Shown here: positions 6,744 to 15,579 of the stretch, in pieces
Layout of the letters: each line of letters opens with the position of its first letter
How positions within the stretch are numbered: position 1 is the stretch's first letter
Source: Symbiodinium natans
Taxonomy: Eukaryota; Sar; Dinophyceae; Suessiales; Symbiodiniaceae
Direction: 5' to 3'
DNA: 25,000 nt
Assembly: GCA_905221605.1 (NCBI GenBank)
Contig: CAJNDS010002446.1
Coordinates: 147,037 to 172,036, forward strand
Notes under the pieces: model-generated
What the model was told of the DNA's origin: nothing
Database searches by the model: none
The model's input: only the letters and a program-made list of their open reading frames with translations
Program-made: the position numbers and the translations under genes

Positions 6744-9467
6744 CGACCTTGTTTCTGGCATTTCCTCGTCCTCAGGTGTTGGAATCTGCGCGCTCAGTTC
6801 ACTGAGAGATTGAGTGAGTTTGGCAATCTGATCAAGAAGTGCAGATATTTGTGCTTGTTGCTCTGCATTTTGTTGCTGAAGTTGTTGCAGCAACTGGGCA
6901 GTGTCATCACTACTGCTTGGCATCGCACGCACACGGGAAGGGCCAGCAGGAGCAGCAGGGTGCGAGAGCGTGACTGTGGGAACTCGCATCTTCTTGCTCG
7001 GAGGTGAGCCGTGCAGCAGCGCCTCCTTCGCAGTTTCAAATCTGCTATTCGTAACTGTCCGGGGTAAGCGCTGCCGCATTTGGGCACTCCAGGAATTAAA
7101 AGTCGGAGGTTCTTGCTTCTGAGGGTTTTCCTGCTTTGGTGCATACTGTTTGCGTGCACTGTCAATCGTAATGACGCGGCGTTCATATCCATAAAACACC
7201 GGAAAGGAGAACACAGTAGGAGGCGCAGCTGCTCGTACCATCCATGTTCGCGCTCCCCGATACCATCTGTGGTTTTCAGATTTAACCTGTATTTGCCAAT
7301 TAATCTGTTTTGCTATTTCCATAAGGTCATCCTGATCCCAATCTCCAGGGCATCCTTTGACGAAGTATGCTGGGTTTTCCTGTCTGCCAGCAATTGCCCG
7401 AATGCTTTCAATATTCTCGGGTAGAGCTCGTAGAGCCCAGACTCCTCGCAGCTGAAAGCATCCTAAGTGAGGGACTTGAAGATTATCCACCAAACTTCGA
7501 ACCTCTGTGTCATTGAGCGGTCCGTTCTGGTTTTTGAGCCAAATATGTGTCATATTTTGCCTGAGATGCCCTGGGACATTGATTTGCAGCTTCCCCGGCA
7601 TTGAAGTGGCAAGTAGTTTGGGGACATGCTCTTTGGGGAGTCTGACACTGACCTGGTATTGACGGGTGCCTTGTGTGTTTTGTACTTCCTGCATATTCCA
7701 CACGTCAAGGAGGTTGATATCACTTGCCGCAGGCAGGAGGGATTGTATCCAAGTCTTAGCAACGTAAGTTTTCTTTTGCTGCAGATCCAATCGCATAGGT
7801 TCTGACGCGCCCTGATCAAGAAAGGTTATGTAAGCAATGTGTGTCTTTGCAACCTCAGGCTTCGTCAGTGTCACGGTTTTCGCAGTTTTCATATAAGTCA
7901 CCTTGTGCTGGGTGACTTGGTGAAGGTATCCCTGTATAGTGACAAGGTGTTTGCTTCCTGCTTGTTCCTGCAAAAACTCAACAAAAAGAGGTTCAGGAGC
8001 AGCGGTGCCAATGTCAAAAGGCCTCGGAGCAAAAATCCCGATTGGATAATTGCGATTAACGCCCTTTTCCGCGATCTGTCGTGCTTCATCCTCGTTCTCA
8101 ACGGCGTATACTCCGCCATAGGTTTCATTAAAAACCGTAGCAGGACGTACGTTCCAACCCTTTGGTGAGAGCTCAAGTGCTGTCACAAGCGTTTTACCAG
8201 CCCCTTTGCCTTTGCTCTTTCCTTTCTCAGCGGTATCATCTTTGCCCAGCTGAACGCGCTGGTTGTGATCCTTATCTTTGCCTTTAGAAGGTGTATGGCT
8301 TGGCTGCGATGGGGGAGAAGGATTCACAGGGGCTATTGCAGCAGTTCGTCCCTTGCCTTCTTTCTTTCCGCCAGTGGAAGAAGAAGGCTGCCCCGAATCA
8401 TGCCTAGCAGTGTCACTATTGGATTTCTCCAGAAGGCCCATGCGTTTTGCAGCTGCAATCACACAGTCAGTCAGGTGCTGCTGGTTTGTGGTGCGTGCAA
8501 CTTTGGCATAAAGTTTTTGGTCAGAAACCAGGAGCATACGAATCTGCTTAGGGGCAAGTCCATGTTCAAGCTCCTTTAGTCTTTGGACTTGTTTCCCTAC
8601 ATCTGCGTTTGTATGCTGAAACTGTGTATTATCTCTTTTTTGCCCCTTACCTCCTCCTTCAAAGCAGGAGGACAACAGTGGCTGCGTACGTGAGTTGCCT
8701 GGGATGGGCAAGTGCACTGATTCAACACGCACTCTTAAAGTTGCAACGTTTTGCGCCGAGACAGGAGGAACAGAAAACAAGCATTCGTTGAGGGATTGGT
8801 TCTGTCCAATCACCGCAGCAAGCACGGGCCAGTGAGCTTCGTCACTGTGAGATATGATCCAACGCAAATCAGCTCCACTTACTGCTGAAGTTGGGACGTA
8901 TCGCGCCGAGAGAAGAGGAACAGAAAACAAGCTTTCGCTGGGGAACTGGTTCTGTCCAATCACCGCAGCAAGCACGGGCCAGTGAGCTTCGTCACTGTGA
9001 GATATGATCCAACGCAAATCAGCACCACTTACTGCTGAAGTTGGGACGTATCGCGCCGAGAGAAGAGGAACAGAAAACAAGCTTTCGCTGGGGAACTGGT
9101 TCTGTCCAATCACCGCAGCAAGCGCGGGCCAGTGTGCTTCGGCACTGTGAGATATGAGCCAACGCAAATCAGCACCACTTACTGTTGAAGTTGGGACGTT
9201 TCGCGCCGAGAGAAGAGGAACAGAAAACAAGCTTTCGCTGGGGAACTGTTTCTGTCCAATCACCGCCGCAAGCACGGGACAGTGTGCCTCGTCATTGTGA
9301 GATATGAGCCATTGCAAATCAGCACCACTTACTGTTGAAGTTGGGACGTTTCGCGCCGAGAGAAGAGGAACAGAAAACAAGCTTTCGCTGGGGAACTGCT
9401 TCTCTCCAATCACCGCAGCAAGCACGGGACAGTCTGCGAGATATGAGCCAACGCAAAGCAGCACCAC
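6741..9467 (-). CDS. Retrotransposon ORF1 protein, N-terminal 50-residue repeats and C-terminal coiled coil
   Basis: The open frame gives 908 codons, but its first codon is GTG directly after a TAA stop; the first in-frame ATG is at 8537-8535 (residue 311), so an ATG-initiated protein would have about 598 residues. Residues ~14-240 are copies of a 50-residue unit (PVLAAVIG...LFSVPLLSAR...SGADLRW) encoded by the 150-bp tandem repeat. Residues ~365-425 are low complexity and basic, with KGKDKD and KGKSKGKGAGK. Residues ~430-850 are a globular-looking region I do not recognise, and residues ~855-895 form a Gln/Leu-rich coiled coil before an acidic tail. By position it is the LINE ORF1, a class that usually binds RNA in the RNP, but no RRM or CCHC knuckle is evident, so RNA binding is inference. 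The frame ends in TGA at 6743-6741 and continues open into ORF2. Confidence 0.75.
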   Translation of the reverse strand: MVLLCVGSYLADCPVLAAVIGEKQFPSESLFSVPLLSARNVPTSTVSGADLQWLISHNDEAHCPVLAAVIGQKQFPSESLFSVPLLSARNVPTSTVSGADLRWLISHSAEAHWPALAAVIGQNQFPSESLFSVPLLSARYVPTSAVSGADLRWIISHSDEAHWPVLAAVIGQNQFPSESLFSVPLLSARYVPTSAVSGADLRWIISHSDEAHWPVLAAVIGQNQSLNECLFSVPPVSAQNVATLRVRVESVHLPIPGNSRTQPLLSSCFEGGGKGQKRDNTQFQHTNADVGKQVQRLKELEHGLAPKQIRMLLVSDQKLYAKVARTTNQQHLTDCVIAAAKRMGLLEKSNSDTARHDSGQPSSSTGGKKEGKGRTAAIAPVNPSPPSQPSHTPSKGKDKDHNQRVQLGKDDTAEKGKSKGKGAGKTLVTALELSPKGWNVRPATVFNETYGGVYAVENEDEARQIAEKGVNRNYPIGIFAPRPFDIGTAAPEPLFVEFLQEQAGSKHLVTIQGYLHQVTQHKVTYMKTAKTVTLTKPEVAKTHIAYITFLDQGASEPMRLDLQQKKTYVAKTWIQSLLPAASDINLLDVWNMQEVQNTQGTRQYQVSVRLPKEHVPKLLATSMPGKLQINVPGHLRQNMTHIWLKNQNGPLNDTEVRSLVDNLQVPHLGCFQLRGVWALRALPENIESIRAIAGRQENPAYFVKGCPGDWDQDDLMEIAKQINWQIQVKSENHRWYRGARTWMVRAAAPPTVFSFPVFYGYERRVITIDSARKQYAPKQENPQKQEPPTFNSWSAQMRQRLPRTVTNSRFETAKEALLHGSPPSKKMRVPTVTLSHPAAPAGPSRVRAMPSSSDDTAQLLQQLQQQNAEQQAQISALLDQIAKLTQSLSELSAQIPTPEDEEMPETRS

Positions 9468-9500
9468 TTACTGTTGAAGTTGGGACGTTTCGCGCCGAGA
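8738..9500 (-). repeat. 150-bp tandem units at the 5' end of the retrotransposon
   Basis: The landmark cagaaaacaa recurs at 8771, 8921, 9071, 9221 and 9371, a period of exactly 150 bases. The units are highly similar; the one nearest ORF1 (8738-8800) is the most diverged. A sixth, 5'-most partial unit lacks 11 bases near 9430-9440, and this shifts its frame relative to the rest and creates the TAA just before the ORF1 frame. Because 150 is a multiple of three, an open unit stays open in every copy, so the open frame alone does not prove that it is translated. The alternative is a stack of promoter monomers, as in the 5' ends of some mammalian L1 elements. Confidence 0.9.
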
Positions 9501-9646
9501 GAAAAGGCCTACGTTGGTTCAAAAATGGCTCATTCTGAGAGATGGAGAATTCAAAAGCGCAAGAGAGACGGGGGTACGGATGCCTATCCGAATCACAACT
9601 CGAATGACCCCAGAAAGAAGACCCTGAAAATCTTGCAGGCGCAGTG
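9501..9646 (-). other. Leader between the tandem units and the upstream TTTGGGG array
   Basis: About 145 bases of unique sequence lie 5' of the repeat units in the element's sense direction and end at the TTTGGGG array. It is probably the 5' untranslated start of the element, but it could include pre-insertion flank. No promoter motif is convincing. Confidence 0.45.
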
Positions 9647-9886
9647 TTTGGGGTTTGGGGTTTGGGGTTTGGGGTTTGGGGTTTGGGGTTTGGGGTTTGG
9701 GGTTTGGTGTTTGGGGTTTGGGGTTTGGGTTTTGGGGTTTGGGGTTTGGGGTTTGGGGTTTGGGGTTTGGGGTTTGGGGTTTGGGGTTTGGGGTTTGGGG
9801 TTTGGGGTTTGGGGTTTGGGGTTGGGGTTACGGCCCTGGCGTTTAGGGTTGAGGGTTGAGGGCTTTGGTTTCAGGATGCAGGGTTT
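9647..9886 (+). repeat. TTTGGGG array at the retrotransposon 5' boundary
   Basis: About 26 near-perfect TTTGGGG units run to 9828, followed by degenerate TTTAGGG/TTGAGGG-like units to about 9886. Open frames on both strands here (FGVWGLG or TPNPKPQ periodicity) are products of the 7-base period and not genes. Confidence 0.95.
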
Positions 9887-10698
9887 GGAGTTTTGTGTCA
9901 TCTCACAGGCAGCATGGGGGTAAGAAAAGGTTCTCTGCTTGGCAACGACGCAGGGGTGGTACCACAAGACCTGACCGCCCGGTTCAACTTTAAGAGTTGT
10001 TTTAGGGTTTCGGGTTTAGCATTTAGGCAACTCCTCTACTTGGGGTACCTAAAGTCATGACTATTGTGATGTAGTATTTCTACTATGCTGTACTAATCAT
10101 CATACTCGAAAGAAACAAAAGAACAACAGCTGGAATGAGGGGTCTAGGTAGACTCTCAAACCCAAGTCCCGACCCATGCCAGCCATCGGAACCGCAGGCT
10201 TCTTGCAACTGAGTGTCCACTGGGCCTGGCTCCTCGCACGAAGTTCATGGGGTTTTAGGTTTACAGGGTTTTGGGTCTAGGTTTTAGGGCTTGGGGCTTC
10301 GGAACTTCGGACCTGCCAGCTGTCGCCGTCCAGGTTGTCGCAACAAGGATTTTGGGATGTGCTTAAGCTCATTGTAGGGATGCCAAAGAAGTCAAGCTTG
10401 CGAGGGTGGACCCCTACTGTCAATCGTACAGTCGTCCAGGCTTGATATGATGACTACTGCAACACTGATACCGCAGGTTGAACGATGCTTCAAAGATGTA
10501 CATCAAGCTCACACCTAAACGAGCTTGAGCCAAGCCATGTGTTCAACACTTTCTCGCCCAAACAATCGCCACATGCTGAAACTTGCGTTGTCTTCATGAT
10601 CGAAAGGCCCTTGCCTAGTCTGTCCTCTTATGTGCCTGTGAAGCCCTTCAAACAGTTCAGATAAGAATCCTCAGCACTGCATGGGATGCAGGGGATAT
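9887..10698. other. Spacer, no gene; scattered single telomere-like units
   Basis: Unique sequence with weak TTTAGGG fragments at about 9998-10020 and 10249-10300. No long ATG-started frame on either strand. Confidence 0.5.
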
Positions 10699-10745
10699 TT
10701 GGGGTTGAGGTTTAGGGTTTCGGGTTTAGGGTTTGGGGTTTAGGG
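10699..10745 (+). repeat. Short TTTAGGG-like tract
   Basis: Six units, several with substitutions (ttgaggg-like, tttcggg, tttgggg). Confidence 0.85.
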
Positions 10746-11967
10746 AGCCCTACTTCCCTACAGCAGCTCCTCCTGGCGCGAGTTTAGGGTGTAGAGTCTA
10801 GAATTCACCCATTTCTCTCCGACTCACTGGCCCCATGCACTCAGCAACGGTCGCCAGTCAGGGGTTTCGGGCTTCAGGATTTAGCGTTTGGTCCTAAGCC
10901 CACAACCCAGGAACCCAGATGGTCAGTTCTGAAAATTATGGACCCTGTTTGGGTACTCTAAATATTAGGGGGCGCCTCTCATGGTAACCCAAAGGCCGAG
11001 GCGGGAACCCAAAAACCAAACCCAATGCAATCAGAGCATGTGGAATGCGAGCTCGGGTGTGTGTATCTGAGCGAGGCAAGTGATTTCGGGGAATTCCCTG
11101 CATTTCCCGCCGCAAACACGGTCATCCCTTCCAGTCTAACCGATTTTCGGTCCGCCATTTCGGAGAATTCGGGACCCTTAGTCCCTAAGCTCGCGGCCCA
11201 CGCACCCCTTGTCCCGCACTGTCCTCCCGCCTCGCGCACCACAGTACCTCTCCGTCCCACACCACCATGTTTCCCGACAGCGTGACCTCAGCTCGCCCCG
11301 CGCCCGCATTCGCTAGGACCCGAAGCAGCAAGTGATCCTCGGTTCCCCCCAACATTCCCTAAAAATACGGAATTTGGGTGGGATCATGCAAAACATGCAT
11401 GATGAAAAGAACCCTCAATCACAACAGCAAGCTCAAAGTAAACGTGCACATGCAAACGTCAAAGTCAGCAGCTGACTGCGACCGTGCCGGATGCAAATGT
11501 GTGAGCAACTTATGTTGTCCCATCCCGTGAGGCCCCAAAGCTCGCCCCCTGCGTTGTTTTCCTGTTCTGGCCGTCCGTCCCAAAGCTCGCATTTTCCCTC
11601 CCGTCCATCCTCCCGCCCGTCTCGTGCATGGGGTCCGCCAATCCAAAGCCCGCATTTTCCCTACCGTCCCGTCGCGTCCACCTGCCTCCCGAGCTTAAAC
11701 CCTCCAAAGCTCACTGTCCCGTAGGCCGCCGCGCAAAATCCTCGCAGCCTGCTTCGCAACCCTCTTCGAAAATCCAAGCTCCAGGGGTTTTCGTGAAAAC
11801 AACCAAATATGAAAAAAAGCTACGATTATGGCTACACGTGCACCATGTCTGTTCCCGTCCTCTCCGCGCTGCCCAGAAAGATTCGGTGCGCTCTGCGACC
11901 TTTGGATCGAAGGCTCATCCTGCCGCGTACTTTAGGGCTTGGAGGAGGCGCCAGACATGAGGAGGAA
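10746..11967. other. Spacer, no supported gene
   Basis: Unique sequence, C-rich on + between about 11200 and 11750. Open frames of 65-110 codons occur on both strands, overlap one another and mostly lack a distinctive composition; they look like chance frames in GC-rich DNA. Near 11546-11660 a phrase of the type CAAAGCTCGC...TTTTCCCTCCCGTCC recurs two to three times, suggesting a local degenerate repeat. Confidence 0.45.
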
Positions 11968-12050
11968 GGGTTTAGGGTTTAGAGACTAGGGTTTAGGTTT
12001 TGGGTTCAGGGTTTAGGGTTTAGGGTTTTGGGTTTTGGATTTAGGGTTTT
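11968..12050 (+). repeat. Degenerate TTTAGGG tract
   Basis: About ten units with TTTTGGG and TTCAGGG variants. Confidence 0.9.
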
Positions 12051-12261
12051 GTGTGCTGGGGCTCCGCAACTCAAGTTGTGGTTTAGGGCTTCTAGGGCAC
12101 CTTGCTGGGAGTGGGAACGCACCTCGGAGAGGATTTGGAATCTTTGGAAGGTATGGAAGCACTAGGCCAACCCTCGGCGAGACTTCTTACCATGCTGGTG
12201 AACGGAAAAGACCCTAGAAGTTTGCGGCCCAAAAAACCTACTAACAAGGATAGCACCTGAT

Positions 12262-12293
12262 CCTAAACCCTAAACCCTAAACCCTAAACCCTG
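12262..12293 (-). repeat. Short CCCTAAA tract
   Basis: Four exact CCCTAAA units, opposite in orientation to the tracts on either side. Confidence 0.92.
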
Positions 12294-12403
12294 AATGGGG
12301 CTCATGTAATCCCAGATCGTTGCAAGTCAGCTCTGCCTCACTGGAGATGTCGATGAACGTGTTGCGGTACCTTGGCTCTTTTGGGGTTTCAGGCCATAGG
12401 GGG

Positions 12404-12460
12404 TTTCCGACATTAGGGCGCCTTATTGGGTCCTTATGAGGGAACCCTACTATTTGGGGG
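12404..12460 (+). repeat. Dispersed repeat family, copy B
   Basis: TTTCCGACATTAGGGCGCCT then TATTGGGTCC, ending GGGAACCCTACTATTTGGGG. It matches copy A, and its right half matches copies C and D. It lies 18 bases from a telomere-like tract. Confidence 0.7.
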
Positions 12461-12478
12461 TGCATGACAACGTCCCCG

Positions 12479-12626
12479 TTTAGGGTTTAGGGTTTAGGGT
12501 TTCGGGTTTAGGGTTTAGGGTTTAGGGTTTAGGGTTTAGGGTTTAGGGTTTAGGGTTTAGGGTTTAGGGTTTAGGGTTAGGGTTTAGGGTTTAGGGTTTA
12601 GGGTTTAGGGTTTAGGGTTTAGGGTG
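12479..12626 (+). repeat. TTTAGGG tract, largely perfect
   Basis: About 21 units with one TTTCGGG and one 6-base TTAGGG unit. Confidence 0.96.
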
Positions 12627-12744
12627 TATAGAAGGGAAGCTCGCTGGTGCTAAAAGCACCCGGGCCGCTCGCTTGCGTTAGCATGTAGTCCCACCCCAAC
12701 CACCCAAACTATTCTCATTTAGGGTTTAGGGTTCACCCCCCAAA

Positions 12745-12760
12745 CCCCCCTCAAGGGGGG
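12745..12760. other. C6/G6 hairpin
   Basis: CCCCCC-TCAA-GGGGGG is a perfect 6-bp inverted repeat, followed by a pyrimidine-rich run ending tttttgcag, which would resemble a 3' splice site on the + strand. No exon is evident after it. Confidence 0.3.
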
Positions 12761-12855
12761 CTTTCTTGCTTTTTGCAGAGAAAGAGCAGGGCGGGGTCTC
12801 CCGAGCTTCATGGAGCCTGTCAGTGGCTCGTAGGCTTCTTGGAGCTTTCACGGAG

Positions 12856-13001
12856 TAAAATGGAAGGTGCCCAAAACCGTCAATTGCAATACCAAAAACC
12901 CACATTTTCGGGCCTAAAAGGGCAGCAAAAACGGTCGGGGGTGGCAGGGGCCTCGGCCGGCCCCTGCTTTTTAAAATGGAGGGTGCCCAAAACCGTCGAT
13001 T
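12856..13001. repeat. Direct 30-bp repeat pair with a GC hairpin between
   Basis: TAAAATGGAAGGTGCCCAAA and the ten bases after it (12856-12885) recur almost exactly at 12972-13001, 116 bases on. Between them, GCAGGGGCC (12944-12952) pairs perfectly with GGCCCCTGC (12959-12967), followed by TTTTT. Confidence 0.7.
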
Positions 13002-13109
13002 TTCTTATGCGTCTGGGCAAATCCTGGATCTCAGAACTTTAAGAGTATTCGGGAGGTCTGAACAGGGCCTGAGACCCTGAGGCCGGAGCCCTGCTCATAA
13101 ATCCAGAAC

Positions 13110-13445
13110 TGCAACCAGGGGTCCCAGGCAGGTCCCAGGCAGGTCCCAGGCAGGTCCCAGGGGGGTTTCAGGGGGGTTGCGGGGGTCCCAGAAAATTTTC
13201 AAAGGTTTCAGGCGGATCCCAAACAGTCCAAAAAAGGGAGTCAGAGGCTCCCGGCGTTCCAGGGCAGTCCCAGGGGGGTCCCAGGGGTCCCAGGGGGGTC
13301 CCAGGGGGGTCCCAGGGGGGTCCCAGGAAGGTGTCAGGAGGCGGAAGATTTCAGTCAAAAAAGGGCAGGGGGGTTTCAGGGGAATCCCAGGAGGTCCCAA
13401 GGGCGTCCCAGGGGGGTCCCAGGAGGCCGGGGGGTCCCAGGGGTC
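13110..13445. repeat. GGTCCCAGG-type minisatellite
   Basis: Units of GGTCCCAGG with a variable CA, GG or GGGG spacer recur many times, densest at 13118-13165 and 13262-13330. The proline- and glycine-rich frames over 13095-13613 on both strands are generated by this period and I do not annotate them. Confidence 0.9.
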
Positions 13446-13752
13446 AAAAAAGGGGTTTCCAAGACCCAAAACAACGATGGGAGGCAAAATTCGCTGCAGG
13501 AGCCCCCCTGGACCGGCCCCGGCAGGGGGGGTCCCCAGAATCTGCCAGCCCGGGCCCCAGAGCCCCCCGGAAATTCCCCCCTGACCCCCGCAAAAAACAC
13601 TAAAACACATCAATGGTGCGAGGTTTGGGGTCCTAAGAATATTAGGGCTGACGCCCTAGGTCTGAGGCGTAGCCAGTCACTGCCGTCTCGTCTACCGGGA
13701 GGCTTTACCCTCCCTCACCGCCCATGCATATGGACAGCGGCGCTCTCGGCAG

Positions 13753-13774
13753 TTTAGGGTTTAGGGTTTAGGGC
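13753..13774 (+). repeat. Three-unit TTTAGGG tract
   Basis: Three consecutive units in otherwise unique sequence. Confidence 0.85.
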
Positions 13775-13860
13775 TCCATATCAGAACCCTCTCACGCGAT
13801 TTCCCATGCTCGCAGCCGTGACGCCCGAACCCTGCCAAGGTGAATTCCTGCACTTTCGAG

Positions 13861-14010
13861 TTTAGGGTTTAGGGTTTAGGGTTTAGGGCTTAGGGCTTAG
13901 GGCTTAGGGTTTAGGGTTTAGGGTTTAGGGTTTAGGGTTTAGGGTTTAGGGTTTAGGGTTTAGGGTTTAGGGTTTAGGGTTTAGGGTTTAGGGTTTAGGG
14001 TTTAGGGTTT
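13861..14010 (+). repeat. TTTAGGG tract with an internal GGGCTTA block
   Basis: Canonical units flank three GGGCTTA units at about 13887-13907. Confidence 0.96.
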
Positions 14011-14133
14011 CCCGTTCCTTCTGTGCGACCCGAGCTGCGTACACTGCATCATCGGCAACGATCGCCGTCCGCAGGAAATAAATGCTGCTACGATTTGGAA
14101 AGAAAACTGGGCAGGCCTCAGGACCTGCAACGG

Positions 14134-14421
14134 TTAGGGTTTAGGGTTTAGGGTTTAGGGTTTAGGGTTTAGGGTTTAGGGCTTAGGGCTTAGGGCTTAG
14201 GGCTTAGGGCTTAGGGCTTAGGGCTTAGGGCTTAGGGCTTAGGGTTTAGGGCTTAGGGCTTAGGGCTTAGGGCTTAGGGCTTAGGGCTTTAGGGCTTAGG
14301 GCTTAGGGCTTAGGGCTTAGGGCTTAGGGCTTAGGGCTTAGGGCTTAGGGCTTAGGGCTTAGGGTTTAGGGTTTAGGGTTTAGTGTTTAGGGTTTAGGGT
14401 TTAGGGTTTAGGGTTTAGGGT
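14134..14421 (+). repeat. TTTAGGG tract with a long GGGCTTA block
   Basis: Canonical units flank a block at 14179-14361. It contains 26 units: 24 GGGCTTA, one GGGTTTA and one GGGCTTTA. A TTTAGTG unit occurs further right. Confidence 0.96.
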
Positions 14422-15234
14422 CAATTCCAAGATATTTCGACCCCAGGCCACGCCACCCTCACCAAGCCGGAAACCCCCCGAACTCTGGGCCCCTAAGCCC
14501 TGAACCCGAAACTCCGGGAAAACCCTGAGGTCATGCGTTCGGTTCAGGGTTTCGTGCGTGGCGTTGCTTCGAATCTTTGGTTAGGGAGTAGGGCTTCGGG
14601 GTTCTCCAGCCCCGATGCTGAAAAATGGGCTACAAAATTGGGTGAAAAATTAGGGGTCTTGTTTTTTTTCATCACTTTTGTGTTCACATGTTCAAAAATT
14701 AATTATTCATGATGTTGCAAACCAAACTGCCTTCCAAGGAAACCGAACCTACACCCTAAACCCCTAAACCCCTAAACCCCCAAACTTGCTAAACCTCTAA
14801 ACCCTCGCAAGGCCGAAGCTTTGCAAAGTCATTTTAGGAACCCGAACAGCCTAAGAACCCCGCAAGGACATGATGACAGTAACCGACAAAGAATAGGTTC
14901 TAGCTTTAGAGAAGTAACCCCCCTCACCTCAGATCTGCTTCTTCATCCCCCCACCCCAAACTTTAAATATTCATTACATAACCTCCCTAAACCCTAAGCC
15001 CGAAAACCTGAACTCTACCAACGAGCGTTTTAGGTTCTGAAGGGCGGCCTTATCAGGCTAGCTCTGAGCCTTACGCCCAAGCTCCCCAAGCAAGTACACC
15101 TTTCAAGGGCAAACAAAGCCGAAGCCCTAAGCCCTCAACCCCAAAATGTAAACCCTATAACAAAGGAACTTCTTCCCGAGCCCTGTCCCAGACGCTCGAT
15201 CCCACCCTCCCCTTAGTTTGGAGCATTGGAGGGG

Positions 15235-15305
15235 AGTGAGGGGTTGTAGCACTAGCGAACTGCTAAACAGGCGGGAGAAGTTGTGGGTTCGAGCTTCAAC
15301 CCTGA
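15235..15305 (+). other. Possible tRNA-derived remnant
   Basis: TAGCACTAGCGAACTGC resembles an A box, and GTTGTGGGTTCGAGC about 40 bases on resembles a B box with TTCGAGC as the T loop. The T stem pairs only in part and no acceptor stem forms, so it is not a working tRNA. It could be a SINE relic or chance. Confidence 0.22.
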
Positions 15306-15579
15306 CACCTGCCACCCAGCGGCTCTTTCCACGCCATCGAACTCTGCTCAGATTCAGGGTAAAGCGTTAACTACCGACCGAGCGAGCCTCAGCCCATGAA
15401 ACTGCGAAACTGAACCCTAGCTAATGCCCCATTCGCATCCTACTAGGTTGGCCCTTTAAACCCTCTGAAGAATACTCCGAAATATGAAAACCCAATCATA
15501 GGGAACATTTAGAATGTTCCAAGGCCTACCCAACCTGGCTCACGCCCAAAAACTTTGTCAGATATGGGGGTTTACGAAA

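Larger units (their letters stand above)
2141..9646 (-). mobile_element. Non-LTR (LINE-type) retrotransposon flanked by TTTGGGG arrays
   Basis: The minus strand carries, in order, a short leader, 150-bp tandem units, ORF1, a single TGA, ORF2 (endonuclease, reverse transcriptase, CCHC knuckle), a third frame and a ~70-base tail. This is the architecture of endonuclease-bearing LINE elements, which copy RNA into a nicked chromosomal target. No long terminal repeats, integrase, protease or poly(A) tail is visible. The 3' end is taken where unique sequence stops and TTTGGGG units begin (about 2140). The 5' end is less certain: unique sequence runs from the tandem units to the next TTTGGGG array at 9647, but the true element start could lie inside that stretch. 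No target-site duplication can be read because both flanks are simple repeats. Nearly intact long frames suggest a young copy. Confidence 0.88.

Noticed and set aside
8738-9500. CRISPR array
   Set aside because: The units are contiguous 150-base tandem copies without repeat/spacer alternation, in a eukaryotic retroelement.
9515-9535. Possible relic of the dinoflagellate spliced leader at the element's 5' end (AGCCATTTT on the minus strand)
   Set aside because: Only nine bases match; several such matches are expected by chance in a window this size. Shorter matches near 90 and 10520 were equally weak.
2314-9538. Many + strand frames of 60-150 codons antisense to the retrotransposon
   Set aside because: They are shadows of the minus-strand coding frames.
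2141-9646. LTR retrotransposon or retrovirus-like element
   Set aside because: There are no flanking long direct repeats, protease, RNase H or integrase motifs, and the endonuclease is of the APE/EEP type.
9474-9967. Open frames on both strands with FGVWGLG or TPNPKPQ periodicity
   Set aside because: A stop-free 7-base repeat is open in all three frames; these are translations of the TTTGGGG array.
13095-13613. 172-codon proline-rich frame on the minus strand and its + strand counterparts
   Set aside because: Produced by the GGTCCCAGG minisatellite; no domain, and frames are open on both strands at once.
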